This document shows positions 52,722 through 61,660 of a stretch of DNA of 64,000 bases, in pieces. The DNA lies in the NCBI RefSeq assembly GCF_016428875.1, contig NZ_JAELTO010000003.1:36363-100362 (forward strand), read 5' to 3'. How positions within the stretch are numbered: the stretch's first letter is position 1; every line of letters begins with the position of its first letter. The notes beneath the pieces are model-generated. The model was not told the DNA's origin. It saw only the letters and a program-made list of their open reading frames with translations, and ran no database searches. The stretch is from Xylophilus sp. ASV27. Its GTDB lineage: Bacteria; Pseudomonadota; Gammaproteobacteria; Burkholderiales; Burkholderiaceae_C. The position numbers were made by a program, and so were the translations under genes.

Positions 52722-53387
52722 TCAGCCGCCGCGCCGCTTCACCGCGATGCGCTCCAGCGCGGACAGGTAGATGGCGTCGAGCGAATCGCTGCCCGAGACG
52801 GTCATGCCCAGGTCCTGCAGCAGGCCGTCGTGCACGCCGAAGGCCCAGCCGTGCAGGGTGACCTTCTGGCCGCGCGCCCAGGCATCGAGCATGACGGTGC
52901 TGACGCAGACGTTGACCACCTGCTCGATCACGTTGAGCTCGCACAGCGTATCGGCGCGCGCGCTCTCGGGCATGCCGTCGATCAGGGTGTGGTGCCGGTC
53001 GCGCGTGCTCTGGATGTGGCGCAGCCACTGGTCGGCCAGGCCGATGCGCGCGCCCTCCAGCGCCGCCTGCACGCCCGAGCAGCCGTAGTGGCCGACCACC
53101 ATGATGTGCTCGACCTTGAGCCGGTCCACCGCGAACTGGATCGCCGACAGCGCATTCAGGTCCGAATGCACCACGATGTTGGCGACGTTGCGGTGCACGA
53201 ACACCTCGCCGGGCTCCAGCCCGGTGATCTGGTTGGCCGGCACGCGGCTGTCGGAGCAGCCGATCCACATGTACTTGGGCGTCTGCTGCTTCACCAGGCC
53301 GGTGAAGAAGCCGGGGCGCTCGCGCTCCATCTGCGCGGCCCAGGCGCGGTTGTGTTCGAAGAGTTCGCGGGGGGATGAATCAGTCAT
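52722..53387 (-). CDS. Beta-class carbonic anhydrase
   Basis: 221 aa. Zinc ligands C44 (GCSDSR, with D46-R48 dyad), H100 and C103 (GHYGCSG) are all present. It interconverts CO2 and bicarbonate in the cytoplasm, which would supply bicarbonate to the biotin carboxylases of this window. It lies 14 bases upstream of aceK, suggesting joint transcription. Confidence 0.93.
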   Translation of the reverse strand: MTDSSPRELFEHNRAWAAQMERERPGFFTGLVKQQTPKYMWIGCSDSRVPANQITGLEPGEVFVHRNVANIVVHSDLNALSAIQFAVDRLKVEHIMVVGHYGCSGVQAALEGARIGLADQWLRHIQSTRDRHHTLIDGMPESARADTLCELNVIEQVVNVCVSTVMLDAWARGQKVTLHGWAFGVHDGLLQDLGMTVSGSDSLDAIYLSALERIAVKRRGG

Positions 53388-53433
53388 GGGTCGATGTTAG
53401 CGACAAGATGTTTCGGGGGCGGCACGGCGGGCG

Positions 53434-53841
53434 TCAGCGCCTGCGCGCGGGCGGCTTCTCTGCGCGGGCGAGCACGGCGCGCGCCTCTTGCTCCTGCGCG
53501 CGCACCTCTTCGATATTGGCCTGCAGGTCGGCCATCTGCTGCTCGAGCTGCCGACGGTGCTGCTCCAGCACCGCCAGGAAGCGCCGCAACTGCGGCGCCG
53601 TGTCGCGCGGGCTGTCGTACATGTCGAGCAGTTCCTTGGCCTCCACCAGTGACAGGCCCAGGCGCTTGGCGCGCAGCGTGAGCTTGAGCCGCGCACGGTC
53701 GCGCGCCGAGTACACCCGCGTGCGGCCGCCCGGGCCCTGGCGCTCTGGCTGCACCAGGCCCATGTCCTCGTAGAAGCGCATGGCGCGCGTGGTCAGGTCG
53801 AACTCGCGCGCAAGATCGCCGATGGTGTAGGTGATGGACAT
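53434..53841 (-). CDS. MerR-family regulator (LiuR-like)
   Basis: 135 aa. The winged helix YTIGDLAREFDLTTRAMRFYEDMGL is at 4-30, followed by a coiled coil (about 75-125) and an arginine-rich tail; there are no metal-binding cysteines, so it is not a metal sensor. It resembles LiuR-type regulators of acyl-CoA catabolism. It is divergent from the metallo-hydrolase gene across an ACGT-repeat operator. Confidence 0.85.
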   Translation of the reverse strand: MSITYTIGDLAREFDLTTRAMRFYEDMGLVQPERQGPGGRTRVYSARDRARLKLTLRAKRLGLSLVEAKELLDMYDSPRDTAPQLRRFLAVLEQHRRQLEQQMADLQANIEEVRAQEQEARAVLARAEKPPARRR

Positions 53842-53917
53842 CGAGGCAGTGAGGAAAGGCTCCGTGCAAGGGCGACAGCAGGCGATCGCTGCCTTCCCTA
53901 CAATGGTGGATTACATA

Positions 53918-53938
53918 TTACGTTTACGTCAACGTCAA
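53918..53938. promoter_or_regulatory. ACGT-triplet operator between MerR and metallo-hydrolase genes
   Basis: ACGT occurs at 53920, 53926 and 53932, exactly 6 bp apart, and ACGTTTACGTCAACGT is a 16-bp dyad with one mismatched pair. On the minus strand TTGACG (53938-53933) could be a -35 box of the merR promoter, with the operator in the spacer as usual for MerR proteins. Confidence 0.65.
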
Positions 53939-53954
53939 CCCGGAGCGCTCCGGC

Positions 53955-55028
53955 ATGGCGCACGTCCCCCACATGAACGCACTCGAACAACGTCTGCACT
54001 ACCCGATGGGCGAGACGCTGCCGGCGCCCGGCACCGCGCTGGAAGTGGCGCCCGGCATCCGCTGGGTCCGCATGGGCCTGCCCTTCGCGCTGAACCACAT
54101 CAACCTCTGGCTGCTGCGCGACACGCTGGACGGCCGCGACGGCTGGAGCGTGGTGGACTGCTGCATCGACACGCCCGAATCGCGCGCGCAATGGGAGCAG
54201 GTGTTCGAAAGCGGCCTGGACGGCCTGCCGATCCTGCGCGTGATCGTCACCCACATGCACCCCGACCACATCGGACTGGCGCACTGGCTGTGCGAGCGCT
54301 GGGACGTGCGCATGTGGATCAGCGCCACCGACTACTACGCGGCCCGCCTGGGCTCGCACGGCGCGGGCTTCGGCGGCGAGGGCGCGGCGGAATTCTTCCG
54401 CTCCCACGGGCTGGCATCGCCCGAGGCGATGGAGAAGATCCGCACCCGGCGCAACTACTACAAGGGCCTGGTGCCCGCGGTGCCGCAGAGCTTCCGGCGC
54501 CTGATGGACGGCGACACGCTCAGCATCGGCGGCCGCGAGTGGCGCTGCATCGCGGGCTACGGCCATGCGCCCGAGCACATCGCGCTCCATTCGGCCGAAG
54601 CCGGCGTGCTGCTGGGCGGCGACATGATGCTGCCGCGCATCTCTACCAACGTGAGCGTGTTCGACGCCGAGCCCGAGGCCGACGCGCTGACGCTGTTCCT
54701 GCGCTCCATCGACCGCTTCGCCCAGCTGCCGGCCGACACCCTGACGCTGCCCGCGCACGGCAAGCCGTTCGAGGGCCTGCACGAGCGCATCGCCCAGCTG
54801 CACCAGCACCACCGCGAACGCCTGGCCGAGCTGCTGAGCGCCTGCACCGCGGCGCCGCGATGCGCGGCCGACGTGCTGCCGCTGCTGTTCCAGCGCACGC
54901 TCGACGCCCACCAGACCAGCTTCGCCATGGGCGAGGCCATCGCCCACCTGCATGCCCTGTGGTTCGCCGGCCAGGTGCGGCGCGAACGTGGCGCCGACGG
55001 CATCTGGCGCTTCAGGACGCCGGCCTGA
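53955..55028 (+). CDS. MBL-fold metallo-hydrolase
   Basis: 357 aa. The zinc site is THMHPDHIG (H100, H102, D104, H105), with further ligands in GYGHAPEHIALH, GGDMMLP and PAHGKP. This is the glyoxalase-II-like group, some members of which hydrolyse acyl-CoA thioesters. A C-terminal helical domain (about 285-350) is present. The ATG at 53955 has GGAG nine bases before it. Control by the divergent MerR protein is likely. Confidence 0.87.
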   Translation: MAHVPHMNALEQRLHYPMGETLPAPGTALEVAPGIRWVRMGLPFALNHINLWLLRDTLDGRDGWSVVDCCIDTPESRAQWEQVFESGLDGLPILRVIVTHMHPDHIGLAHWLCERWDVRMWISATDYYAARLGSHGAGFGGEGAAEFFRSHGLASPEAMEKIRTRRNYYKGLVPAVPQSFRRLMDGDTLSIGGREWRCIAGYGHAPEHIALHSAEAGVLLGGDMMLPRISTNVSVFDAEPEADALTLFLRSIDRFAQLPADTLTLPAHGKPFEGLHERIAQLHQHHRERLAELLSACTAAPRCAADVLPLLFQRTLDAHQTSFAMGEAIAHLHALWFAGQVRRERGADGIWRFRTPA

Positions 55029-55058
55029 GCGCAGGCGCCGCCCGGGCTTGGGCGTGCG

Positions 55059-55490
55059 TCAACCCTGCTGCCACGGCAGGCCGTGGAAGCGCCAGCCGCC
55101 CTTCTTGCCGCGGTGCCGGTCGGCATCGGCATCCCCCTCGAAGCCCTCGAGGATGTTGTAGGCCTCCAGCCCCAGCTCGGTCGCGCGCCGGGCCGCGGCA
55201 ATGGAGCGCACCCCGCTGCGGCACAGCAGCAGCACCTTGCGGCCCTGCGCGGCGGCCTGCACGCCGGCGTCGAAAGCCGGGTTCAGCGCCATGCCGGGCC
55301 ACTGCTTCCAGGCCAGCGGCACGGCGCCAGGCACGAAGCCCACCCATTCGCGCTCGGCATCGGTGCGCACGTCCACCAGCACCGCCTGACCGGACTGCAC
55401 CCAGTCCCAGGCCTGCTGCGGCGTGACGTCGCCGGCATAGCCCTCGGCGGGGCGTACCGGTGCGGGGGGGGAAGAAGCAGGAGTCGTCAT
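55059..55490 (-). CDS. Rhodanese-domain protein
   Basis: 143 aa. A single rhodanese domain with VLVDVRTDAEREWVGFVPGA and the active-site loop LLCRSGVRS (C90). It transfers sulfur to an acceptor. The start is at 55490 and has GGAG eight bases upstream, in the same sequence context as thiO, both following a copy of the 150-bp repeat. It ends with a short charged tail. Confidence 0.87.
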   Translation of the reverse strand: MTTPASSPPAPVRPAEGYAGDVTPQQAWDWVQSGQAVLVDVRTDAEREWVGFVPGAVPLAWKQWPGMALNPAFDAGVQAAAQGRKVLLLCRSGVRSIAAARRATELGLEAYNILEGFEGDADADRHRGKKGGWRFHGLPWQQG

Positions 55491-55496
55491 GTCATT

Positions 55497-55872
55497 TCTC
55501 CATGGAACGAAAGGCTGCGGAGCAAGCCATGCCAGGACATCCGCGGAACCGGCCTCTGCGCTACGCAACACCCGCAGCGAATGAAACCCAAAGGCACAGG
55601 CGGCCGCGGAGCAGGCCATGCGCAGACATCCGCGGAACCGGCTTTGCCGGGCCGCAGGATGTGTCCCCTTGAGGGGGAAGGCGAAGACGCGAAGCGCGCA
55701 GCCTGGGAGTGGTCCCATTCCAGCAACACCCGCAGCGAATGAAACCCAAAGGCACAAAAGGCCGCGGAGCAGGCCATGCGCAGACATCCGCGGAACCGGC
55801 TTTGCCGGGCCGCAGGATGTGTCCCCTTGAGGGGGAAGGCGAAGACGCGAAGCGCGCAGCCTGGGGGTGGTT
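55497..55872 (-). repeat. Stop-to-start repeat, three tandem copies
   Basis: Two nearly identical units of 158 bases (55567-55724 and 55725-55872) and a shortened third (55497-55566). Each contains the nested stem GACATCCGCGG.../...GCAGGATGTG, the CCCCTTGAGGGGG hairpin and a GCGAAGACGCGAAGCGCGC block. The array runs from the GntR stop codon (55872-55874) to just before the rhodanese ribosome site. There is no other gene in this 381-base gap. Confidence 0.85.
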
Positions 55873-56534
55873 CACTTTCCCCCCAACCGCCGCGCATAGG
55901 CGGCAAGAATGATGCGCTCGGAGTGCACCAGATAGTCATCGAGCGCCTTGGCCGCTTCGGCCGGCCTGCCGTCTTCGAACAGTTTGAGAATCTGCAGGTT
56001 CATGTCGACATACGGCGCGTGCAGGAAGTGCGGGTCGCGCAACAGCCCGAAGGCCAGACGAAGCTCGGCCAGCAGGTGCGAGAACATGGCGTTGAGCCGT
56101 TCGCTGTCGGCCAGTTCGACGATGGCCTGGTGGAACGCCATGTTGGCCGTGCCGACGCCGGGCCAGTTGTCCTGATCGCGCAGTTGCAGGGCCAAGACCA
56201 CGGCCTGCCGCATGCGGGCCTGGGCCGGATGCAGGGGATAGGCCTTGGCCAGCGCCTGGCATTCGAGCATGCGGCGCACGCGGTAGATGTCGATGATGGA
56301 GGCGATGCTGGGCTCGGCCACCGACACGCCCTTGTTCGGTTCATGCACCAGCAGGCCCTCCTTGGTCAGCAGCCGGAAGGCTTCGCGCAGCGTGTTGCGC
56401 GAGATCGACAGGCTTTCGCAGAGCGAGGCCTCCGACAGCTTCTGCCCCGGCTCCCATGCGCCGTCGATCAGCTTGCTGCGCAATTGCTCGGTCACGCGGT
56501 CGGTCAGGTTCTGGGTCTCGGTGCTGCGGGTCAT
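55872..56534 (-). CDS. GntR-family regulator of the pyroglutamate module
   Basis: 220 aa. The winged helix (LRSKLIDGAWEPGQKLSEAS, LSISRNTLREAFRLLTKEG) precedes a small FCD domain with NMAFHQAIV and the H of LVHSERI. The start at 56534 is the first with the family N-terminus. It is divergent from the DUF969 gene and its own promoter holds TTGT/ACAA palindromes. Its stop lies in a repeat. Confidence 0.88.
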   Translation of the reverse strand: MTRSTETQNLTDRVTEQLRSKLIDGAWEPGQKLSEASLCESLSISRNTLREAFRLLTKEGLLVHEPNKGVSVAEPSIASIIDIYRVRRMLECQALAKAYPLHPAQARMRQAVVLALQLRDQDNWPGVGTANMAFHQAIVELADSERLNAMFSHLLAELRLAFGLLRDPHFLHAPYVDMNLQILKLFEDGRPAEAAKALDDYLVHSERIILAAYARRLGGK

Positions 56535-56785
56535 GGCGGGGCTGCTTGCAAAGGCCAGCCCGCAGTGTAGGGCGTGCCGGCCAATGGCGTAGGGCAAAGC
56601 AGATCCAGAGTGCACCCCGTTGCGGCCTGCCCACGCTGCGGCCGCACCACTATGGTGCCCACCGGGGGCCGCGCGACACAACGACTAGGGCAGCATGCGC
56701 ACCGCACCCGGACCAGGCTGGCACGCTGCTTGCGTATGGCAAAACATGCGGGTTTGTACTACTACTACCTTCATATTGTCTTCTT

Positions 56786-56829
56786 AACAATTGTTTCTTG
56801 TACAAAAAACTTCTATTTTTGTTGAACAA
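56786..56829. promoter_or_regulatory. Three TTGT/ACAA palindromes before the DUF969 gene
   Basis: AACAATTGTT (56786-56795), TTGTACAA (56798-56805) and TTGTT-G-AACAA (56819-56829) are all perfect palindromes in a strikingly A+T-rich stretch (56740-56835). They resemble GntR/FadR operators and lie between the GntR gene and the operon it should control. Confidence 0.65.
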
Positions 56830-56840
56830 AATATGACGAA

Positions 56841-56860
56841 ATGGCGATCAAAATCGCCAT
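56841..56860 (+). promoter_or_regulatory. Leader hairpin of the 5-oxoproline operon
   Basis: ATGGCGAT-CAAA-ATCGCCAT is a perfect 8-bp stem with a 4-base loop, 31 bases before the DUF969 start. It may be part of the 5' UTR or an additional protein-binding site. Confidence 0.45.
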
Positions 56861-56891
56861 TCGCCACAGCCGTTCGACGAAGGGGATCCCT

Positions 56892-57629
56892 ATGCTGACT
56901 CACGTCAATCTCTGGCCGCTCATAGGCGTGGCCATCATCGTGGCGGGCTTCGTGCTGCGCTTCAATCCCATGGTGGTCGTGATCGTCACGGCCATCGGCA
57001 CGGCGCTGGCGGCGGGTTTCCCGATCGACAAGGTGCTGGCCACCATCGGCACGGGTTTCATCAAGACCCGCAACCTGCCGCTGATCATCCTGCTGCCGCT
57101 GGCGGTGATCGGCCTGCTGGAGCGCCATGGCCTGCGCCAGCATGCGCAGCACTGGATCAGCTCGATCAAGTCGGCGACCGCCGGCCGCCTGCTGATCGTC
57201 TACCTGGCCGCGCGCCAGCTCACCGCCGCGGTCGGCCTGACCAGCCTGGGCGGGCACCCGCAAATGGTGCGGCCGCTGCTGGCGCCGATGGCCGAGGGGG
57301 CCACGCAGTCGCGCTTCGGCATCCTGCCCGCCAAGGTGCGCGACAAGCTGCGCGCCTACTCGGCCGCCACCGACAACGTGGGCCTGTTCTTCGGCGAGGA
57401 CATCTTCGTGGCCTTCGGCGCCATCGTGCTGATGACCACCTTCCTGAAGGAAGCCGGCATCGAGGTCGAGCCGATCCACGTCGCGCTGTGGGGCATTCCC
57501 ACGGCCATCTGTGCCTTCGTGATCCATGCCTGGCGCCTGCGCCGCCTGGACCGCACGCTGCAGCGTGAACTGGCCGACTACAAGGCCAGCGCCGAATCCG
57601 TTGCCGCCGCCGAAGCCAAGGGAGCCTGA
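56892..57629 (+). CDS. DUF969 membrane protein, candidate 5-oxoproline permease subunit
   Basis: 245 aa. Six or so hydrophobic spans, with VAIIVAGFVLRFNPMVVVIV and the conserved IGLLERHGLR match DUF969. The ATG at 56892 has GGGGA five bases upstream. It is followed two bases after its stop by DUF979, its constant partner, then by pcp and pxp genes, so the pair is best read as an uptake system for pyroglutamate or pyroglutamyl peptides. That function is inferred from context. Confidence 0.8.
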   Translation: MLTHVNLWPLIGVAIIVAGFVLRFNPMVVVIVTAIGTALAAGFPIDKVLATIGTGFIKTRNLPLIILLPLAVIGLLERHGLRQHAQHWISSIKSATAGRLLIVYLAARQLTAAVGLTSLGGHPQMVRPLLAPMAEGATQSRFGILPAKVRDKLRAYSAATDNVGLFFGEDIFVAFGAIVLMTTFLKEAGIEVEPIHVALWGIPTAICAFVIHAWRLRRLDRTLQRELADYKASAESVAAAEAKGA

Positions 57630-57631
57630 AC

Positions 57632-58585
57632 ATGACGCTGACCATCCAACACCTCTACTACCTGCTCGGCTTCGTGCTGGCCGTCACGGCCGTGATGACG
57701 CTGCGCGACGCCAGCAACCCCCGGCGCTGGTCCAGCGGCCTGTTCTGGGCGCTGTATGCCGGGGTCTTCCTGGTGGGCCATGAACTGCCGCCCGTGCTCG
57801 TGGGCGTGATCGCCGTGGCCATGGCGCTGATCGCCGGCTTCGGCGGCGTGGGCAGCGGCCGCCATGCGCCGCGCAGCGATGCGCAGTACCTGGAAAGCGC
57901 CAGGCGCCTGGGCAACAAGCTGTTCGCGCCGGCGCTGGCGATTCCGCTGATCACCATGCTCGGCACGCTCGGCGCCTCGCATCTGGTCTTCGGCGGCACG
58001 CCCCTGCTCGACCCCAAGAACACCACCCTGGTCAGCCTGGGCGTGGGCTGCGTGCTGTCCCTGGGCCTGGCCTGCTGGCTGACCCGCGAGACGCCGGCCC
58101 AGGGGCTGCGCGAATCGCACCGCCTGACCGACGCCCTGGGCTGGGCGCTGGTGCTGCCGCAGATGCTGGGCATGCTGGGCCTGGTGTTCTCCGACGCCGG
58201 CGTGGGCAAGGCCGTGGCCTATGTGACCACCACCTACATCAACATGGACATCCGCTTCGTGGCGGTGGCGGTCTACGTGATCGGCATGGCGCTGTTCACC
58301 GTGGTCATGGGCAACGGCTTCGCGGCCTTCCCGGTGATGACCGGCGGCGTGGGCGTGCCGATCCTGGTCGGCGTCTACCATGGCGACCCGGCCGTGATGG
58401 CGGCCATCGGCATGCTGTCGGGCTACTGCGGCACGCTGCTCACGCCCATGGCGGCCAACTTCAACCTGGTGCCCGCGGCGCTGCTGGAACTCGACAAGAA
58501 CGCGGTGATCCGCGCCCAGGTGCCGACCGCCCTGGCGCTGCTCACGGCCAACGTGTTCCTGCTGAACTTCCTGATGTTCCGCTGA
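57632..58585 (+). CDS. DUF979 membrane protein, partner of DUF969
   Basis: 317 aa. About nine hydrophobic spans; the start LTIQHLYYLLGFVLAVTAV and the block MTLRDASNPRRWSSGLFW are typical of DUF979. The pair DUF969/DUF979 is nearly always adjacent and often beside pyrrolidone-carboxylate peptidase genes. A two-part permease is likely. Confidence 0.8.
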   Translation: MTLTIQHLYYLLGFVLAVTAVMTLRDASNPRRWSSGLFWALYAGVFLVGHELPPVLVGVIAVAMALIAGFGGVGSGRHAPRSDAQYLESARRLGNKLFAPALAIPLITMLGTLGASHLVFGGTPLLDPKNTTLVSLGVGCVLSLGLACWLTRETPAQGLRESHRLTDALGWALVLPQMLGMLGLVFSDAGVGKAVAYVTTTYINMDIRFVAVAVYVIGMALFTVVMGNGFAAFPVMTGGVGVPILVGVYHGDPAVMAAIGMLSGYCGTLLTPMAANFNLVPAALLELDKNAVIRAQVPTALALLTANVFLLNFLMFR

Positions 58586-58600
58586 GCGAAGGAGAACGAG

Positions 58601-59272
58601 ATGACGACCGACCCCGCCGGCCCCCGCGTCCTCGTGACCGGCTTCGAGCCCTTCGAGCAGGACCCGGTCAACCCCTCCTGGGAAGTGGCGCGCGCCCTGC
58701 ACGGCGAGCGCATCGCGGGCGCCCTGGTGCATGCGGTGCAGCTGCCCTGCGTGTTCGGCGCGGCTATCGAGCAGTTGCACCAGGCCCTGGAGCAGGTGCG
58801 TCCCACGCTGGTGATCGGCCTGGGCCTGGCCGGCGGGCGCATCGACTTCACGCCCGAGCGCGTGGCCATCAACATGGACGATGCGCGCATCCCCGACCAC
58901 GCGGCACGCCAGCCGGTGGACACGCCCGTGATCGCGGGCGCTCCGGCGGCCTACTTCAGCACGCTGCCGATCAAGGCCGTGGTGCGTAACCTGCGCGCGC
59001 AGGGCATTCCGGCGTCGGTGTCGAACACGGCGGGCACCTTCGTCTGCAACCATGTCTTCTTCGCGCTCATGCACTGGCTGGCGCAGGGCAGGGGCGAGCC
59101 CGGCGTGCGCGGCGGTTTCATCCACGTGCCGGCGCTGCCCGAGCAGGCCGCGCGCCGCCCGGGCATGGCCAGCATGGCCCTGGCCACCCAGGTGGCGGCC
59201 CTGCGCGAAACCATAAGAACCTGCCTGACCGTGGCGCAAGACCTGAAGGAAACCGCCGGCCAGCTGCATTGA
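58601..59272 (+). CDS. pcp: Pyrrolidone-carboxylate peptidase
   Basis: 223 aa. The catalytic triad is E86 (FTPERVAIN), C149 ([10 protein letters not shown]) and H175 (GGFIHVP), matching peptidase family C15. It removes N-terminal pyroglutamate from peptides in the cytoplasm. It starts 15 bases after DUF979 and feeds 5-oxoproline to the Pxp enzymes downstream. Confidence 0.93.
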   Translation: MTTDPAGPRVLVTGFEPFEQDPVNPSWEVARALHGERIAGALVHAVQLPCVFGAAIEQLHQALEQVRPTLVIGLGLAGGRIDFTPERVAINMDDARIPDHAARQPVDTPVIAGAPAAYFSTLPIKAVVRNLRAQGIPASVSNTAGTFVCNHVFFALMHWLAQGRGEPGVRGGFIHVPALPEQAARRPGMASMALATQVAALRETIRTCLTVAQDLKETAGQLH

Positions 59273-59298
59273 CGCAGCGGGCCGGCGAGGAGAGCACG

Positions 59299-60057
59299 AT
59301 GAAAATGGACTTGAACAGCGACCTGGGCGAAAGCCTGGGCGCATGGCGCATGGGCGACGACGCGGCCATGCTGGACGTCGTCAGCAGCGCCAACGTGGCC
59401 TGCGGCTTCCACGCGGGCGACCCGGCCGGCATCCTGGAGACGCTCAGGGCGGCGCAGGCGCGCGGCGTCACGGTCGGCGCGCATGTGGCCTACCCCGACC
59501 TGATCGGCTTCGGCCGCCGCAACATGGACGTGGCCAGCAGCGACCTGGTCGCCGGCATCATCTACCAGATCGGCGCGCTGCAGGGCCTGGCACAGGCCGC
59601 CGGCACGCGCGTGCGCTACGTCAAGCCGCACGGCGCGCTCTACAACACCATCGCCCACGACCGCCGCCAGGCGCAGGACGTGATCCACGCCATCCGCGCC
59701 GCCGACCCCGGCCTGGTGCTGGTGGCGCTGGCCGGCTCGCCGCTGATCGCCTGGGCGCGCGAGGCCGGCCTGAGCGTGGTGGCCGAGGCCTTCGCCGACC
59801 GCGGCTACACGCCCGAGGGCGCGCTGGTCTCGCGCCGCGAACCCGGCGCCGTGCTGCACGACGTGGACCAGATCGCCGAGCGCATGCTGAGCCTGGTGCG
59901 CGAGGGCGTGGTGCGCGCCGTGGACGGCAGCGACGTGCGCATCGCCGCCGACTCCATCTGCGTGCACGGCGACAGCCCCGGCGCCGTGGCCATCGCGCGC
60001 CACCTGCGCCAGCGCTTCGAGCAGGAGGGCGTGCGCATTTCCTCCTTCGTGGGCTGA
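59299..60057 (+). CDS. pxpA: 5-oxoprolinase subunit A
   Basis: 252 aa. LamB/YcsF fold with [19 protein letters not shown], the HAGDP and PHGALYN metal-site regions and [13 protein letters not shown]. PxpA, B and C together hydrolyse 5-oxoproline to glutamate using ATP. The ATG at 59299 has GGAGAG seven bases upstream. Confidence 0.92.
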   Translation: MKMDLNSDLGESLGAWRMGDDAAMLDVVSSANVACGFHAGDPAGILETLRAAQARGVTVGAHVAYPDLIGFGRRNMDVASSDLVAGIIYQIGALQGLAQAAGTRVRYVKPHGALYNTIAHDRRQAQDVIHAIRAADPGLVLVALAGSPLIAWAREAGLSVVAEAFADRGYTPEGALVSRREPGAVLHDVDQIAERMLSLVREGVVRAVDGSDVRIAADSICVHGDSPGAVAIARHLRQRFEQEGVRISSFVG

Positions 60058-60066
60058 GGGCGCGTG

Positions 60067-61650
60067 ATGCGTTTTCTCCCCGTCCACCGCCAGGCCCTGA
60101 TGGTGGAACTGGCCGACCTGGACCAGACCCTGGCCCTGCTGGGCTCGCTGCAGCGCGAGCCCATCGCGGGCGTGCAGGAACTGGTGCCCGCCGCGCGCAC
60201 CGTGCTCGTGCAGTTCGCGCCCACCCAGGTGGGCGTGGCCGAACTGGTGCGCCGCATCGCCGCGCGCGACCTGGGCCAGCGCGCCGAGCGCAGCCAGGTG
60301 CTGGTCGAGATCCCCGTGCACTACGACGGTGAAGACCTGGCCGAGGTGGCGCAGTTGCTGGGCATCACGCCCGAGGAAGTGGTGCGCCGCCACACGGGCA
60401 GCGAGTACGCCGTGGCCTTCACGGGCTTCGCGCCCGGCTTCGCCTACCTCGGCGGCGGCGACCCGATCTTCAACGTGCCGCGCCGCAGCACGCCGCGCAC
60501 GCGCGTGCCGGCCGGCGCCGTGGCGCTGGGCGGCACGTTCAGCGCCGTCTATCCCCAGGCCAGCCCCGGCGGTTGGCAACTGATCGGCCGCACCTCGGCC
60601 CGCATGTGGGATCTGTCGCGCGAACTGCCGGCGCTGCTGCAGCCGGGCTACCGCGTGCGCTTCGTCGATGCGGCCGGCATCGAGCCGGCGCAAGCCGCGC
60701 CCGCGCCGGCCGTGGCGCCGGCCGAGCCGCATGAAGGCCCTGCGCTGCAGGTGAAGGCCACCGGCCTGATGACCCTGTTCCAGGACCGGGGCCGCCACGG
60801 CCAGGCCGGCCAGGGCGTCTCGGCCTCCGGCGCCATGGACCAGGCCGCCTTCAAGGCCGCGAACCGCCTGGCCGGCAATGCCAGCGACCGGCCGGTGCTC
60901 GAAACCGTGGGCGGCGGGCTGGCGCTGCAAAGCCGGGGCGAGACCGTGGTCGCCGTCACCGGCGCCGATGCGCCCCTCACCGTCACCACGCAGGCCGGCC
61001 GGCGCTGGAGCGTGCCGCGCTACCAGGCCGTGGCCCTGGCCGACGGCGACCAGTTGTCCATAGGCCAGCCCGTGGCCGGCGCGCGCTGCTATGTGGCGGT
61101 GCGTGGCGGCTTCGCCGTGGCGCCGGTGCTCGGCAGTGCCTCCACCGACACGCTGGCCCACGTCGGCCCCGAGCCGCTGGCCGTGGGCCAGATGCTGCCG
61201 GTGCGCCCCGCGGGCTGTGCCGTGGTGTCCGCGCCCGAACTGCCGCCCGAGTCCCTGCCCGTGGCCGGCCAGGACGTGCTGCTCGACGTGGAACTGGGCC
61301 CGCGCACCGACTGGTTCACGCCCGAGGCGGTGGCCCTGCTGGCGTCGCAGCGCTGGCAGGTCACGCCGCAATCGAACCGCGTCGGCCTGCGCCTGGCCGG
61401 CGAGGTGGCGCTCGAACGTTGCGTGCCCGGCGAACTGCCCAGCGAAGGCACGCCCCTGGGCGCCATCCAGGTGCCCGCCAGCGGCCAGCCGGTGCTGTTC
61501 CTGGCCGACCATCCGCTGACCGGCGGCTATCCCGTGATCGGCTGCGTGGCGCCGCAGCACCTCGACCTCGCCGGGCAGATCCCGGTGGGGGCCTGGATTC
61601 GATTCCGGCCGATTCGCGCTTTCAAAGAGATTTCACCCATTGCACCGTAA
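60067..61650 (+). CDS. pxpBC: Fused 5-oxoprolinase subunits B and C
   Basis: 527 aa. Residues 1-215 are PxpB/KipI (AHS1: [44 protein letters not shown]), and 230-520 are PxpC/KipA (AHS2: [40 protein letters not shown]). They are usually two proteins; here one chain. AHS1 and AHS2 also form the carboxyltransferase part of urea carboxylase. It starts 9 bases after pxpA. Confidence 0.9.
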   Translation: MRFLPVHRQALMVELADLDQTLALLGSLQREPIAGVQELVPAARTVLVQFAPTQVGVAELVRRIAARDLGQRAERSQVLVEIPVHYDGEDLAEVAQLLGITPEEVVRRHTGSEYAVAFTGFAPGFAYLGGGDPIFNVPRRSTPRTRVPAGAVALGGTFSAVYPQASPGGWQLIGRTSARMWDLSRELPALLQPGYRVRFVDAAGIEPAQAAPAPAVAPAEPHEGPALQVKATGLMTLFQDRGRHGQAGQGVSASGAMDQAAFKAANRLAGNASDRPVLETVGGGLALQSRGETVVAVTGADAPLTVTTQAGRRWSVPRYQAVALADGDQLSIGQPVAGARCYVAVRGGFAVAPVLGSASTDTLAHVGPEPLAVGQMLPVRPAGCAVVSAPELPPESLPVAGQDVLLDVELGPRTDWFTPEAVALLASQRWQVTPQSNRVGLRLAGEVALERCVPGELPSEGTPLGAIQVPASGQPVLFLADHPLTGGYPVIGCVAPQHLDLAGQIPVGAWIRFRPIRAFKEISPIAP

Positions 61651-61660
61651 GGCGGCTTCC

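Noticed and set aside
55497..55872. Possible CRISPR array from the tandem repeats
   Set aside because: Units are 158 bases and joined end to end, with no short repeat-spacer pattern and no cas genes.
58951..61560. Open frame of about 870 codons opposite pcp, pxpA and pxpBC
   Set aside because: Antisense shadow produced by third-position GC bias; the plus-strand genes are clear.
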